The notes under the pieces were generated by a model. It saw only the letters and a program-made list of their open reading frames with translations, did not search any database and was not told the DNA's origin. A stretch of 64,000 bases of DNA, taken from the NCBI GenBank assembly GCA_033060915.1, contig CM065396.1, forward strand, positions 792,501 to 856,500, given 5' to 3'. The DNA is from Euryodendron excelsum (lineage: Eukaryota; Streptophyta; Magnoliopsida; Ericales; Pentaphylacaceae). Both the position numbers and the translations under genes were made by a program. Below are positions 10,800 through 22,289 of this stretch, in pieces (within the stretch, counting starts at the first letter, position 1; each line of letters opens with the position of its first letter).

Positions 10800-12749
10800 A
10801 TGCCCCAGGATTGCCCCTAAGCCCATACTTTCAGGATTCTGCTTCCCTTCTAGGATCTTGCCCTTTTGGTTTTGTCCCATTCTTATCAGGCTATGATAGT
10901 ATTTGTACCAATCTCAAGGGATCTTGACATTTTGGTTTGCCAACTGCTATCTTATCCCTACTTTCTACGAGGTTGCTGTTTGGAAATTTTTTGTCCTCAC
11001 TTGGTTTTCTCTCTTAGATCTTCACTTTCCACTATAGCTTGAGCGATAACTCGCGTACCCTTTACAGAGCGATAAATAGCTTGGATCTTAATCCGAGAAG
11101 ACTTCTTTAGGACCGTAATATAGGTCGGGTTTAGGGGTTGTAAGAAATGAAGAGATAATTAGGCTCAAAGATTTTATTTTAGTTGGTTATTTAAACCAAA
11201 ATCATCTAAGCACACCTTGGAGCATGAGATTGCCCCTGCATTCCTTCCCGTCCCTTTTTTTTGTTTTTTTTACATACTTGTCTTGGTATTGTTCAGGCTT
11301 ATTTAGACTAAGCAATTTTCTTTGATTAGAAAGGACTTTGATGTGGACTATAGCGTAGGCTAGGTTAAGGGGTTTATAAACAAAGGGATATAAAGACTCA
11401 AACATTATCACTTGTGGGGTTCTGAATGACCCATGATCACCTTTGGCAATTTAACTTCTATTTCCTTCTCTTTTCTTACCTTTTTTTTGTTCGTTTGGAC
11501 TTTTTTCTCCCTTCTGATTAGAACTTTTCATAGAAACTTGTTCTTATGTCAACTTTTAGAGATGCTGACTTTTTCATTCCTATTTTGGGATGACATTATC
11601 TTCTCTTGCAAGTCACCATTAACGCGTTTCTCTTTTCTCTCTTTTTTTTCTTACGTGTCCTCCGAGACTCTTCTCTACCTCAAAAAACTTGCTGGTACGC
11701 TTGTTCTTAGAGATGTCACCGATGTTGTATCCTCTTGGAAATCACCATCTTCATTGCGCGCTCATTAGTTCTCATTTATGGATTTTACCTTAACCCAATG
11801 TGGGTAGTGATCATCAAGTTAGTTATATTTTTTTCAAAAGATGTGACCGGCTTAAGTGAACTTTGCTAAGGGATGTATCCAACTATATGCTAGTAGAATC
11901 GAGAGCCTCTCTTCATTCCAGATTAAATTGCTTAGTTCATAAAGCCTTTTTATAAAATTTAGACAATATTCCTAAATAAACCCTATTGAATCAACCACCA
12001 TGCGATTTCCCCAATATGGGGGATGGTTCTTAGTTTGGGGATATCTAAATGTAAATCACTTACAGCTTTAGTGGGCTGAGCAAAGGGAAGTGTTTCTTTC
12101 TTTTAGAAGGATTGAATGACTGCTTCTTTCCATTTTAAGAGCTCGGCTATTCATCGCTTAGCTAGGATATCATTCAAGTGTTGCCTTTTCAATAAGCTCC
12201 ATATTTCTTTTTTAGTCTAGCTTTTTCATCTCTTTCACTTTCTATCTTTCTCTCAAAGGTCTTAATCTCCATTGAATGGGTTGCCCATGCTATCCCATCC
12301 TTCGAGTCGAGTCATTATAGATTGGGGAAGAATCCCTAAAAGCAATCATTATCCACAAGAGTATGAGTCAATAGAATGAACTGGAGTCCTTCATTTTCAA
12401 ATTTTTCATTTTTACATGGCATGACCTTAATTGAAAGCATAAGTACAAGACAGGAAAAGTAAAAGATAAGAAGAAAAGTGGATGAATCTAGAAAACATCC
12501 ATTTTTCTTTTTGAATTGAAAAGCCCCTCAGACAGGCTTTGGGATTACTCGAACCTTCTCCATGCTCCACTTACTAGGTGCCTCGTTTGGCCGCACGGGA
12601 TGGATTGAGTTGTCATCTATGGCACTCAGGGCACCAGTGGTGATCGTGTAGTGGTGGACCTCTTTTTTTTCCTTTTTCTACTTCAGATGCGATGCCACGA
12701 CTACCCCCTAGGACTTACAGTTTCTTAATGTTATCCTTTCCATTGCTGG
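10800..12749. other. internal region with no recognisable gene
   Basis: This is moderately AT-rich sequence between the 3' repeats and the gag relic. I find no protease, RT, RNase H or integrase motif on either strand. The plus-strand open stretch 11433-11768 is dominated by T-rich codons and resembles nothing I recognise. Confidence 0.4.
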
Positions 12750-13606
12750 GGCTGTCTAAATCAACCTTATTTCCCATGATAAAATTAATGATGTGCTCTG
12801 GTAATGGATCGGGAGCGACAGGAGTTGGGTTGGCTACTTGTGTGCCAATAATTTTTGAGTCAATTAAGTCCTAAATTTTATGCTTCAAAGAGAAGCACTC
12901 CTCAGTGTCATGACCTTGGCCACCCAAATGATATTCGTAGGTTGCCACTAAGTTGAAGTTGGGTGATAAGGGATTAGGCAGAGGCCGAGAGGGTATAGGT
13001 TTAAGGTGTCTTGCTGCTAGGAGGCCATAATAAGTTATGGTTTGTATGCAAGAAAGTTTAGTAAAAACTCAGTTTCTCCAACTCACTCTCCTAGGATGGA
13101 AGGGTGTCCTAGATGTTTTTGAAGGTCGGGGGTTAGGGTTTGGGCTAATAATAGTTGGGTCAATGGCCTGGAAATTGAGAAGGTTTTGGATCTTGCGCTT
13201 CAAAGTGGGAAAATTTTCTGTGTCATGGTCAGGTGAGTTGGAATGGTATTCACATGATAGATTAGATTATATGATTCGGAGGTCTAATTAAAGTTAAGCC
13301 TGGGAGGTACCGGAACGAGATGATTAGCTTGGTAAAGAGGTTGGTAGGCAGTGGTCAGAGAGCAAGCCAACGGGATGTAATCTCACTCTTCTCCCTTGGT
13401 CCTTTTTTAGAGGACAATATGCTCCTTATGGGTTTGGACCTGAAGAGCCTCTACTTGCTCATTGGGCGTTATACTTGCATGGGATAAGAGCAAAGAGAGC
13501 ATTGTTTTCATTTTGGTCATCCTCTTCTGGAGTCCTGTTACTTCTTCTAGTATCTGAACCTAGCCTTGCTTGAGGACTGGGCTTGGTGACGCATTGGGTG
13601 ACTCCA
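12750..13606 (-). pseudogene. gag: gag relic of Tat/Ogre type
   Basis: On the minus strand a start MESPNASPSPVLKQG lies at about 13606, followed by coiled-coil-like text (EEVTGLQKRMTKM) that is broken by stops. Two copies of a nucleocapsid-like motif typical of Tat/Ogre gag follow: EYHSNSPDHDTENFPTLKRKIQNLL at about 13250-13180 and EYHLGGQGHDTEECFSLKHKI, then a stop, then DLIDSKII at about 12945-12850. The expected pattern is C-x-YH-x5-GHDTE-x-C-x2-LK-x2-IQ-x-LI. The first copy has lost the GH and Cys residues and the second has an in-frame stop. A P-rich tail (NPTPVAPDPLPEHIINFI) continues to about 12770. The gag coat protein would package element RNA in the cytoplasm, but this copy cannot. 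Confidence 0.6.
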
Positions 13607-15225
13607 TGGATGCTTTTCAATTTGAAATGAAGTAACTACTCCTTCCTGTCTTAGCCTTAGGTGGTGACCTTCACGAAAAAATCTCTATAGACGTGAGCTT
13701 GGCTTTTGATCTTTGTAGTAATGGGGGAAAGGTAAAGATAAAGCATAAAATAAGAAAAGGAAAAAGTTAGTGCCTTGTTTTGACAATTTGTATGCAATGC
13801 ATGCCTTAAGGATGGCCTTACTTTTTGAGGGGGAATAATCATGATGTTTTGGCTTAAGCTTTGGAGATAGGGCCTTGCCCCTGTTATGTAATACTATACT
13901 TGTGCCTACAGTCATTCATTTTGTACACTCATTCATTCAACAAGAATAATAATTTTATTAAGATGAATTTTCTTTGTACATGTAATTTTCAAAAGTACAT
14001 TGAAATGGGGAGGGAGGACATTTTCCTTAGGACTTTCACATATTCTATTTTTACATTTTAAATCCTAAACTACTCTGGAGTCTTCAGATTCACCTTCTTT
14101 GATGGAGGTTGGTGAAAGACCTTGATTCTGAATTGCTCCCTGTCTTCTTGGCAGCCCTATCTCTGTGAGCGAAGAGCGACTAGGGTCTCTCCTTCTGAGA
14201 TGACTTTGATACATGCCATGAGTCCTTAGGGTCACTTGGTACCCTTAGGAGTTTTGGGTTGGCTTGATTTGAGCGAGTAGGGCTTTAGGCCATTCTTTGG
14301 GGGTTAATCAGATGCATGAAGATGTAATAACTTGAGTTACTTTGAAAACTCTTGTCTTAAAATGAGAATGGATGCATGAACAGTTATGATACGAAAAGAT
14401 ACATGAGTAACATAATGACAAGAATTGAGTAGCACAATAGCATAAATTGAGTAGAATGTAAGGGAAAGTAAAGCAGTCGCTCTTTCCTCCTTGGTTTTTA
14501 AATTGATGCGCGTGTCTTAAATCTGCTAGAGGTTCGGCTATGCGTGGGGTGCTACATGAGCATGAGGTTACTAATGCTTCTTAAAAAGCTCAGTTCTCGA
14601 AACTTCAAACCTCCTGTGTCCACCCGTAAAAGGGTGAACTCCATCTTTGGTTGGTGGTTCGAGTAGGAGAACTATCAAGAGACTGTAGGCTGAGAAACTG
14701 ACACAGCATTTGCCCACAATTAATATACTGTTCCCCCTTCTAACTAAAAGAGTTTTAACCAGGTATTAATGTAAAGATGCAAACACAAGTGAGTGCACCA
14801 AGTCTGTGTGAATTTTTTTAAAAATGGAGAAAAGGACCTAACAACACATATCACATTCTGTTCATTCATCACATGCAAGGCAATCAATATAACAAAAAAT
14901 AGAGCATGTAACTTTTCAAAAGAAAATGCAAGGAGTTAATAACTTTTCAAAAAACTCAATGCAAGATAAAATAGATGATCAATGTAAGAGCATGTAAATG
15001 GATGTTGATGCAAGAGCATGAATGTAAGTAATAAATGAAAGTGATGAACTTGTTTGAAAAAATTTTCTTTTTTTGGAAAATAATGTTTGTTTTTACAAAC
15101 TTAGGATTTTGAAAATCTTTTTGGGAATACAAAAAAATTTTAAAAAATGGATAAAACTTAACAAAGTATCCGGAGTTTCTGGGTGAGTGAAGGGTGAAGA
15201 GACATGATAATGGCCCTCTAAGTGT
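13607..15225. other. leader between primer-binding site and gag
   Basis: This is the 5' untranslated leader of the minus-strand Ogre-like element. It is AT-rich with no reading frame that I recognise. Ogre elements are known for a long leader and, in some lineages, an extra ORF ahead of gag; I could not see such an ORF here. Confidence 0.35.
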
Positions 15226-15242
15226 CCCTGGTGGAGTTGCCA
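15226..15242 (-). other. primer-binding site of the Ogre-like element
   Basis: The minus strand reads TGGCAACTCCACCAGGG two bases after the LTR end, the expected position of a tRNA primer-binding site. Its TGGCRACTCC core resembles the arginine-tRNA site described for Ogre elements. The tRNA identity is an inference. Confidence 0.55.
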
Positions 15243-17049
15243 GCATTCGTGCCCTGATTTTTGGCACTTGAGAAAATACAAGTGGAAAACACGCAGTACT
15301 CTTTTATTAGAACTCATCCTCCTAGAAGGACAAGTGCAACAAAGTTTGAATTGAAAGTTGATTTGAATAAGGGTTTTTGAAAAAAGTTTAGAGTCGCCAC
15401 CTAACATAATTAAAGATATACTAGGCCACCTAAAACTAAGTGTAATCCAAAGACTAGACTTATATTTTTTGAAAATATTTTGAAAATGTCCTTCTTAAAA
15501 AAAGTTTCTGAAAAATACGTTCTTAGCAACCTTTTGAAATGTTTTAAAGCCCTTTTGAAACTGTGACCCTAGGTTGGTCTTTGAAACTAGAAATCTATAG
15601 TCTGAGGGTTGGTTACGTGTAGGGAAGATATCCTTAGATCATCACCCTACCCTGCCCTTTCAGTACCTACATGTCTAATTATCATTAATTCACTCACTTA
15701 AATCACTGGTTACTAGAAGTCCACTTGTATCCACTTTAGAGTTTTGAAAACGAAGTTTGGAAATCACTTTTTAGATGAATGATGCATAATGCAAGTTTTT
15801 TTTTAAAAGATGTTTAAAAATAAGAAGTTTTAAAGTGATTTGAGAAGGAAATTTTGACTTGATGAAAACTTTTGAAAAGGAAAATTGAGTCGAAATGAAG
15901 GGTATGACCGCACCATTTTAGGTTACTTACGTATCTCATTTGGTGAGAATCATGTCATTCATAGTTTGGGGCAGGGCCTGATAGAAAATAGGTGCATTGA
16001 GGCCATTGGAAGACACATTGGGGTCTAGTTTTGAAAAATAGGCACATTGGAGCCTTTGGAAACTTTGAAGACATATTGAGGTCCTTGAAAAGTTTTGAAG
16101 ACACTTTGAGGTTTTTGGAGAGAGAACTTGAGAGTTTAGAAAAATGCTTTTGAAATAGGACTTGGATTGTTTTTGAAAAATCCATGAAGTTGACCTTAAA
16201 TGTTTTTGAAATGTCTTTGAGAGTGTTGGAATATTTTTGAAAATAACTCAAGGGAGTTTTGAATGGTTCTTGAAACAACTCAATAGAGTTTTGGAAGGTT
16301 TTTGAGATAACTCAAGAGAGCTTTTGAAATGTTTTTGGAAAAACCCAAAAGGGTTTTGGAATGTTTGAAAGTTTGATTAGAGATTTTAAAAATCGAGTTT
16401 GAATTACAGTAGAAGTCTTTTGAACTTGTCTTAGAAATGTTTCGAAAGTAGTTTTTGAATACCTTATAAATGGTATGTTGAATATCTCAACACCTTTAAG
16501 AGATTAGCTATGAAAGACTAACTCCTTTAAGGCTATGAATTTTGAAAATATGTTTAGAAAAGGGGTTAGAGACTTCCCTTAGGTTTTGAAAACTTTAGGG
16601 TTATATAACCCTACTTGATATCTCACCTTTCTTGAATGATCTTAACCATGTAAGGCATATGATCACTTCAAGAGTATGACTCTTGAGAATCACTTTTGAA
16701 AAGAGCTCTTGCAAGCATTTAGGGTTTTTAGAACCCTAATATGAATGACTTTGAAGGTTGTATTTAATGTATCATTTTTCCTTAGAAACCCTAACCATGA
16801 AAGGGTTAGGGGAATCTTAGGGTTGTGAGTTTTTTAAAGAATTTGAAAAATAACTTTTGAAAAATGTTAAGTGTAGCCATTTTAGTCTAGACAAATGTAA
16901 GAGAGTTCTTAAAAACATTTTTGAGTAGAATATGGAAGTATTTGAAAAGATTTTGGAAATGATTTTTGAAAACTCAATAGAGTAGGATGTTTTTGAATGC
17001 ATGCTATGAAAATGATTTTGAATTGAAAAAGGGTTTGAAAGATTTTTGG

Positions 17050-17405
17050 AATTGGCGTCTTTGAAGCATTCTAACTATGGTTAGGATGACCTAAGGCTAA
17101 CTAACTTGGGTTAAGTTAACCTGGGATCAGAGAACTAGGGTTAGATTGAAGTAGGGTTGGATTGACCTGGCGTTAACCAAGTAAAGTTAGGCTAACCGAG
17201 GGTTGGATTGAACTAGGGTTAACTAACTAAGGTTAGGTTAACATAAGGTTGGATTGAACTAGGGTTAACTAACTAGGGTTAAGGGGACCTAAGGTTAGCT
17301 AACTAAGATTAGGTTAACCTAGAGTTTGGTTGACCTAAAGTCAACTAAGTTAAGTTAGGTTAACCTAAGGTTGGACAAGTAGGGTCAAGTTAACCTAGGG
17401 TTAGA
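17050..17405. repeat. degenerate aggttaacctagggttaacta tandem field
   Basis: About 350 bp are made of variants of ctaactaaggttaggttaacct and ggttggattgaactagggttaa. Units of roughly 30-60 bp are shuffled and diverged. The words agggtt and taggtt resemble the plant telomere repeat tttaggg, but the field is not a regular 7-bp array. It lies in the transcribed half of LTR copy C. Confidence 0.65.
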
Positions 17406-18707
17406 AGGTGGTTTTGAAAGATGGTTTTGAACTAGGGTTTGGACCTAGTGGTTTTGGAAAGGTGGTTTTATGCATGCACTTTGAAAATGAATTTTGAAAA
17501 CCATATTGTAAATGTTGGGAAATTGGAAAACAAATTCAAGGAGTTATACAAATTTAAAGAAGATCATTTCCATGAAAATTGGCTCTAGTAAGTGTAGGGT
17601 TCATATGGTCAAGAATAGGGAGCCACTCAAAAGAGAGCTACCTGGGGACCATTACAACCTCTAACTTAAAAGAATCAAATGATTTTAGAAACCATTTTGG
17701 TGTAGAACAAAGAAAGTGAGTTTTTGGAAACTTCTTTTGAAGAAAGTGATGTTGAAAACCCCTTTTTAGGGATGTAAAAAACCACTCTAGTGGGTTTGGG
17801 GTTCTTATAGTCATTGCAACGAGGGAGTCACTCAAGAGAGGCTCCACGGGAACCATTTCAACCACAAAACTCAAAAGAGTCAAAACTTTGAAAATCAAAT
17901 GCAATAAAAGGTTTGAGAAACCATTTTAAAGCAACTTGAAAGTAATGAAATGTAAGGATGCAAAATGAGATTAGGGGTGAAAGGAAGCTTCCTAAGGCAT
18001 GAAAGTCTAGGGTTTAACCTTGAGCTTTAAGAAACAAAATCTTAGAACCATTTTAAGGGAAATGCTTGAATACAAGGTTTGAGAAAGACATAGAAATGAA
18101 AATAGTGAGGGTTTTTGAAAAATTATGGTGAATATGAAAATGGACCCAAGCATACAAAATATGAAAATGGTAACCATATGCAAAGGGGGTCATAAAATCA
18201 TACAAGGCTAAGAGGCCACGCCACATTGTAAGGTGCTCTAAGGCCATACCATCTCAAAGTAAGCTTATGAGAGATCCCCTTACATAGTGGCTTCCACAAG
18301 TTTTTTTTAGGCATGACCTAGGAGCTCTCTTGTTTCAAGCATGCAAGAAAGGTGGGAAGAAGATGGAGGTTAAAAGAGAAGAATAGTCTAAGTAGACTAG
18401 GAGGGAGAAGAGAGAAGTGTGGGAGACATAAATCAAAAGAGAATACCACCTCTGTCTTTAAACCACTTTCAAGCTTCCATGGATGACTTGTCTTAAACTT
18501 GAATAGCCTTAAAGAGGCTTGAGGAGGGCTAGAAATGGCTCTTTTATGGCATTGAAGGCTTTATAGATAGAGTGTATAGGTTAGAGAGAGGTTGAGTCTA
18601 ACTTAGATACTTAGAGGGTGAAATGTATAAGGTATTTCAAAGTTCTGAGGCTATTTTAGCAAGGCTTCGCTACTGTTTTCGATTCTGAAATACGCAGAGG
18701 GGGGGCT

Positions 18708-18720
18708 TGTATTTATAGGC
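18708..18720 (-). promoter_or_regulatory. LTR promoter TATA box (copy C)
   Basis: The minus strand reads gcctataaatacaagcc. The position within the LTR and the context (a decayed tggcgc box upstream, a leader with closely spaced cta/agg words downstream) match the solo LTR promoter at 45024. Confidence 0.5.
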
Positions 18721-20858
18721 AAAGCTTCTAGGCACTGGCGCATATGCCCTAGGCCATTTTTTGCCCTAGTGCTAGTACTGTTCCAGTGATTGAATACCAT
18801 GTGGCACCCTCTATACTGACTTAACTTGGGGAGTAAGCAAAGTTTTGATTGATCTAATCACAATCTAGGCGCATGTAGCATACGCTTCACCGTCGAGAAC
18901 TTTTGTGTTAATTTTACCTCGATAATTGTGAAATTCGAGAAAGATTCGAGATGTTCAATCACGTTCACGATGTTCTCCTATTATTTTTCAAGAATCGTGA
19001 ACTTTCGGGGAGCTTTAAAGTTGTCTGAAAGAGTGAGATATCACCTTAGGAAGAGTGTATGAAATCACTTTTTCAAAGCGTCTGTGATACGCTCTGTGGA
19101 TATTTAAAAATAGAGGTCTTTGAGCCACATGATCAAAGCCTTTGGGGGATGATCTCTCTGATCGGACCATGCTAATGGAAAGTGCTCTGGAAATACATTC
19201 AAGAATTCCCTAATTTACGCATTTCTTAAGTCATTTGATGGTGTGTTATAATCAGGGAACCAGAAGAAAAGACAACCCTAGCGGAGCGTCCGTGGGACAC
19301 TCTAGGGGTTTATGAAAGTGGCAACTTCCAAGCCACACGATCGGGGGCTTCGGGAAGCGATCTCTTTAATTAAGCCATATCGACAGAAAGACCTATGGAC
19401 GGCCTTCTAGGAATTTCCTGATTTACTCATTTCTTGAGTCATTTGACAGTATGTTATAACTAGAGAATTAGGAGAAAAGACAACCCTAGTGAAGCGTCTG
19501 TGACACGCTCCAAGGGACTTTTATTGATTTAGAAGTGTTTAGAGTCATGGGACTTACCTTTGATTGGATATTAGCGTATAACAGGGTATGCCGGTTTGGT
19601 ACCTAGAGCCAGTGTGATTTTAGGGTGCATCTGGGCCGCTAGGAGTAAAATGGTCATTTTAGAAAGAGTCAGGATGGATTAGAGTGGCATATTAAGCATA
19701 TAAGACTATTTGGGGACAGTCCTGAAAGGTGTGCTTATCGTCTGGAGGGATTTGTGATGTGTTGGTGTGCCTAGGGGAAAAAAGGTTATTTTGACCGAAG
19801 TTGATCGGAACGGGATTGGAATGGTCTTAAAAGGTACTAGAAGGTTGAGAATACTGTTAGAAGCATCTCCAAAAGATAACCGATTTGATACCCAGAGCCA
19901 ATGTGATTTTCGGAGGCAATTGGATACCCAAGGGCAAAATAGTCACTTTGACTGGATACTCCCGAAATTGATTCAGAAGCGACTGGAAGGCGTTTGAAGA
20001 TGTTAGATTATCTTTGAGACAATCCTGGAATGGTGGACTTATCGTCTTGAGGGATTTTGAACTTTTTTAAAGACATGCTTGGAGGCCCAAAGGGCAGATT
20101 TGGTCATTTTTCACCGAATAAGGCTAACAGGTATCGGTGTTGACCTGGGTTTGTGAGTGCTTCTATCACTTTAACGGTTGTGACAAGTTGGTTTCCAGAG
20201 GTCTTTCTTTTCTCTGGTAAACATGCCACGGCCAAAAGGCGTGTTTGGTCCCGTGACAAAGGGGTTTTGTTGGCATTCTTAATGTCAACCTATTTGTGAG
20301 TGTTTTAGCCACTCCAACAGTTGTGATGTTTGTGAGTGCTTCCACCACTTCGACGATGTGGTGTTGGTTCCAAAGGCTGCCTGATCTCAGGAAGTTACTG
20401 GATGCCTAGGGCTATAACGGACATTCTATGTTGGTGGGCTAGCAGGTGCCAGAAGTGAACCGTCTAAAATTTGTTAGTGTTTCTGTCACTCTGATGGTGT
20501 GATAGTTTATGAGTGCTTACACCACTCTAACAGTGTTTGGCATTAGTTCCGAAGATCGATCGATCTCGAGAAGCAACCTGGAGTACTTAGGGGCGTTTTG
20601 GTAGCCCGGGAAGCCACTAATTGACTAGACTAGAGCTTGAAAAGCCGATTTGGACTTAATTGTATTGTAACATGTTACTAGAAGACTAATGTGGACCGAA
20701 GATTGCCGAGCGGACAAAAATGGGGTGCTTACAATGAGATTTCTTAGGACAAGATTGAAAATGTGCACACAAGCAAACACAATACATTACATCTGCCTAC
20801 TTGTTGTGAAATAAAGTAAGGATCCAATCATACCTCTAAATTTCTTTCGATCTATAAT

Positions 20859-21206
20859 CTAACCATTTTCATCCTTGTCAAGTTTGGTTGATGTGCTCAT
20901 TGGAGTGTTACTTGAGTTGGTGTTGTCAAATTTGAACCTTTTGAGCAAGTCTCTAATATATTTGGATTGGTTTATAAAGATTCCATCTTTGGACTGTTTG
21001 ATTTGCAATTCAAGAAAATAATTCAATTCGTCCATCATGCTCATTTCAAATTCTCCCTCCATACACTTAGCGAATTCTTGACACATAGTCTCATTAGTAG
21101 CTTTAAATATTATATCATCCACGTATATTTGAACTTGAGAGAGGTCACCTATAATCTGACTTTTGGAATGATTTCGAGATTATCTCCATTCTTAAGGCAG
21201 TTCTGA
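20859..21206 (-). pseudogene. pol: copia reverse transcriptase remnant
   Basis: The minus strand gives a linker resembling KEWRxSRNHSKxQIIGDLSQ and then jumps directly to VQIYVDDIIFKATNETMCQ, followed by EFEMSMMDELNYFLELQIKQ and the STPMST block. The YVDD catalytic motif is kept, but the roughly 250-300 residues that normally separate the integrase-RT linker from YVDD are gone. The deletion junction is near 21130. The remaining palm/thumb segment ends at about 20860. The frame changes at the junction, so the product could not function. Confidence 0.75.
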
Positions 21207-21236
21207 TTGCTCATTTATAATCTTTGTTTCATTTCC

Positions 21237-22200
21237 CTATTTTTCATTATTTGAGCAGTCTCCTTTTGAACTTTGAGAAGTCTCATTTTCTAGTTCAATT
21301 GCTTTTTTAGCAAGCTCAGTTTTTGCAGAATCGTCACTAGCAACATTCTTTATAGAAGTATGATTAGATTCATCAAATGCTACAAACACATATTCTTCTA
21401 CAATAAGAGTTCTTTTATTGTATACTCTATAAGCCTGGATTATCATAGAATAACCAAGGAATATGGCTTCATCATATTTGGGATCAAATTTGCCTAGTTA
21501 TCCTTATTATTATTTAGCACATAGCATTTGCATCCGAACACAAGTAAGTAACCTATATAAGGCTTTTTACATTTCCAAAGTTCGTATAGTGTTTTATTTA
21601 GCATAGGCCTAAACAAAGCTCAATTCATGACATGACATACAGTATTCACAGCTCTGGCCAAAAAATATTGAGGTAGATTACTATCACATAATATAGTTCT
21701 AGCTACTTCCTCAAAAACCCTATGCTTTCATTCAACTATACCATTTTGTCGTGGTGTTCTAGCAACAAAGAAGTTATGATCAATACCATGCTCATCATAA
21801 TAAGTATCAAAACCCATATTATCAAATTCTCTACCACGATCACTTCTTATGCTGGTAATAACAGCGCCTTTTTCATTTTGCACCTTCCTACAAAACTTTG
21901 TAAAAGTATGTAACGTTTCATCTTTATAAGTAATGAACAATACCCATGTAAAAATCTAGAATAGTCATCTACAATAACACGTGCATAATTTTTACCTCTT
22001 TGGCTAGTTGTCCTTATAGGACCAAACAAATCCATATGCAACAATTCTAGAGGTCTAGCAGTAAAGATAACTTTCTTGGACTTGAAAGATATTCTTGTTT
22101 GTTTTCCTTATTGACCTGCATCACATAATTTATTCTTCTAAAATTTTAACTTTAGAAGACGAATAAGTAAATCATTTCTTGACAGTTTAGAAATTTAGTC
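21237..22200 (-). pseudogene. pol: copia integrase relic
   Basis: The minus strand shows HMDLFGPIRT (first Asp, about 22040), VIVDDYSRF (about 21975), SIRSDRGREFDN with the second Asp (about 21830), and ARTPRQNGIVE with the catalytic Glu (about 21740). Text matching the integrase C-terminal KLFGCKCYVL...GYSxxxKAYRVYNKRTLIVEE (about 21530-21400) follows. The catalytic triad is present, but stops and frame changes occur after NGIVE and around 21700-21450. Integrase would insert the element's cDNA into nuclear DNA. Confidence 0.75.
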
Positions 22201-22289
22201 CATGTGAGCATGAGCTAGTCTTCTATGACATAATTAACTGTTTTCATTCATAGCAGTTAGACATTTAACATTGCAAGAGAATAAGTTAT

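Larger units (their letters stand above)
5870..20733 (-). mobile_element. degraded Ogre-like Ty3/gypsy element
   Basis: Read on the minus strand, the parts are: a complete 5' LTR (15245-20733), a primer-binding site (15226-15242), a gag relic (about 12750-13606), a long repeat-rich 3' region (8170-10800), a polypurine tract (8145-8169) and the start of a 3' LTR (8144 down to about 7094). The 3' LTR is then joined to a plus-oriented piece of the same LTR family (5870-7093). No protease, reverse transcriptase or integrase could be found in the 7.1 kb internal region, so the element is a deletion derivative or non-autonomous form. The right flank begins atgag; no matching duplication can be placed on the rearranged left side. 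Confidence 0.6.
15245..20733 (-). repeat. complete Ogre-like 5' LTR (copy C)
   Basis: This 5,489-bp LTR is read on the minus strand. Its start (tgtaagcaccccatttttgtccgctcggcaat, ending at 20733) and its end (complement of ttcgtgccctgatttttggcacttgag, from 15245) match both ends of the solo LTR, whose length is 5,467 bp. It contains the gtcattttg blocks (19640-20110), a TATA box near 18712, the gatacgt/ggtgcggtc block (complement at about 15900-15945) and a telomere-like motif field (17050-17405). A PBS follows its 3' end. It lacks the 81-bp array of the solo LTR. Confidence 0.75.

Noticed and set aside
11433..11768. 111-codon plus-strand frame
   Set aside because: Phe/Leu/Ser-rich translation of T-rich DNA inside a minus-strand retroelement; no motif, and opposite to gag.
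17050..17405. Interstitial telomere array
   Set aside because: Units are irregular and 30-60 bp long, without a run of the 7-bp tttaggg motif.
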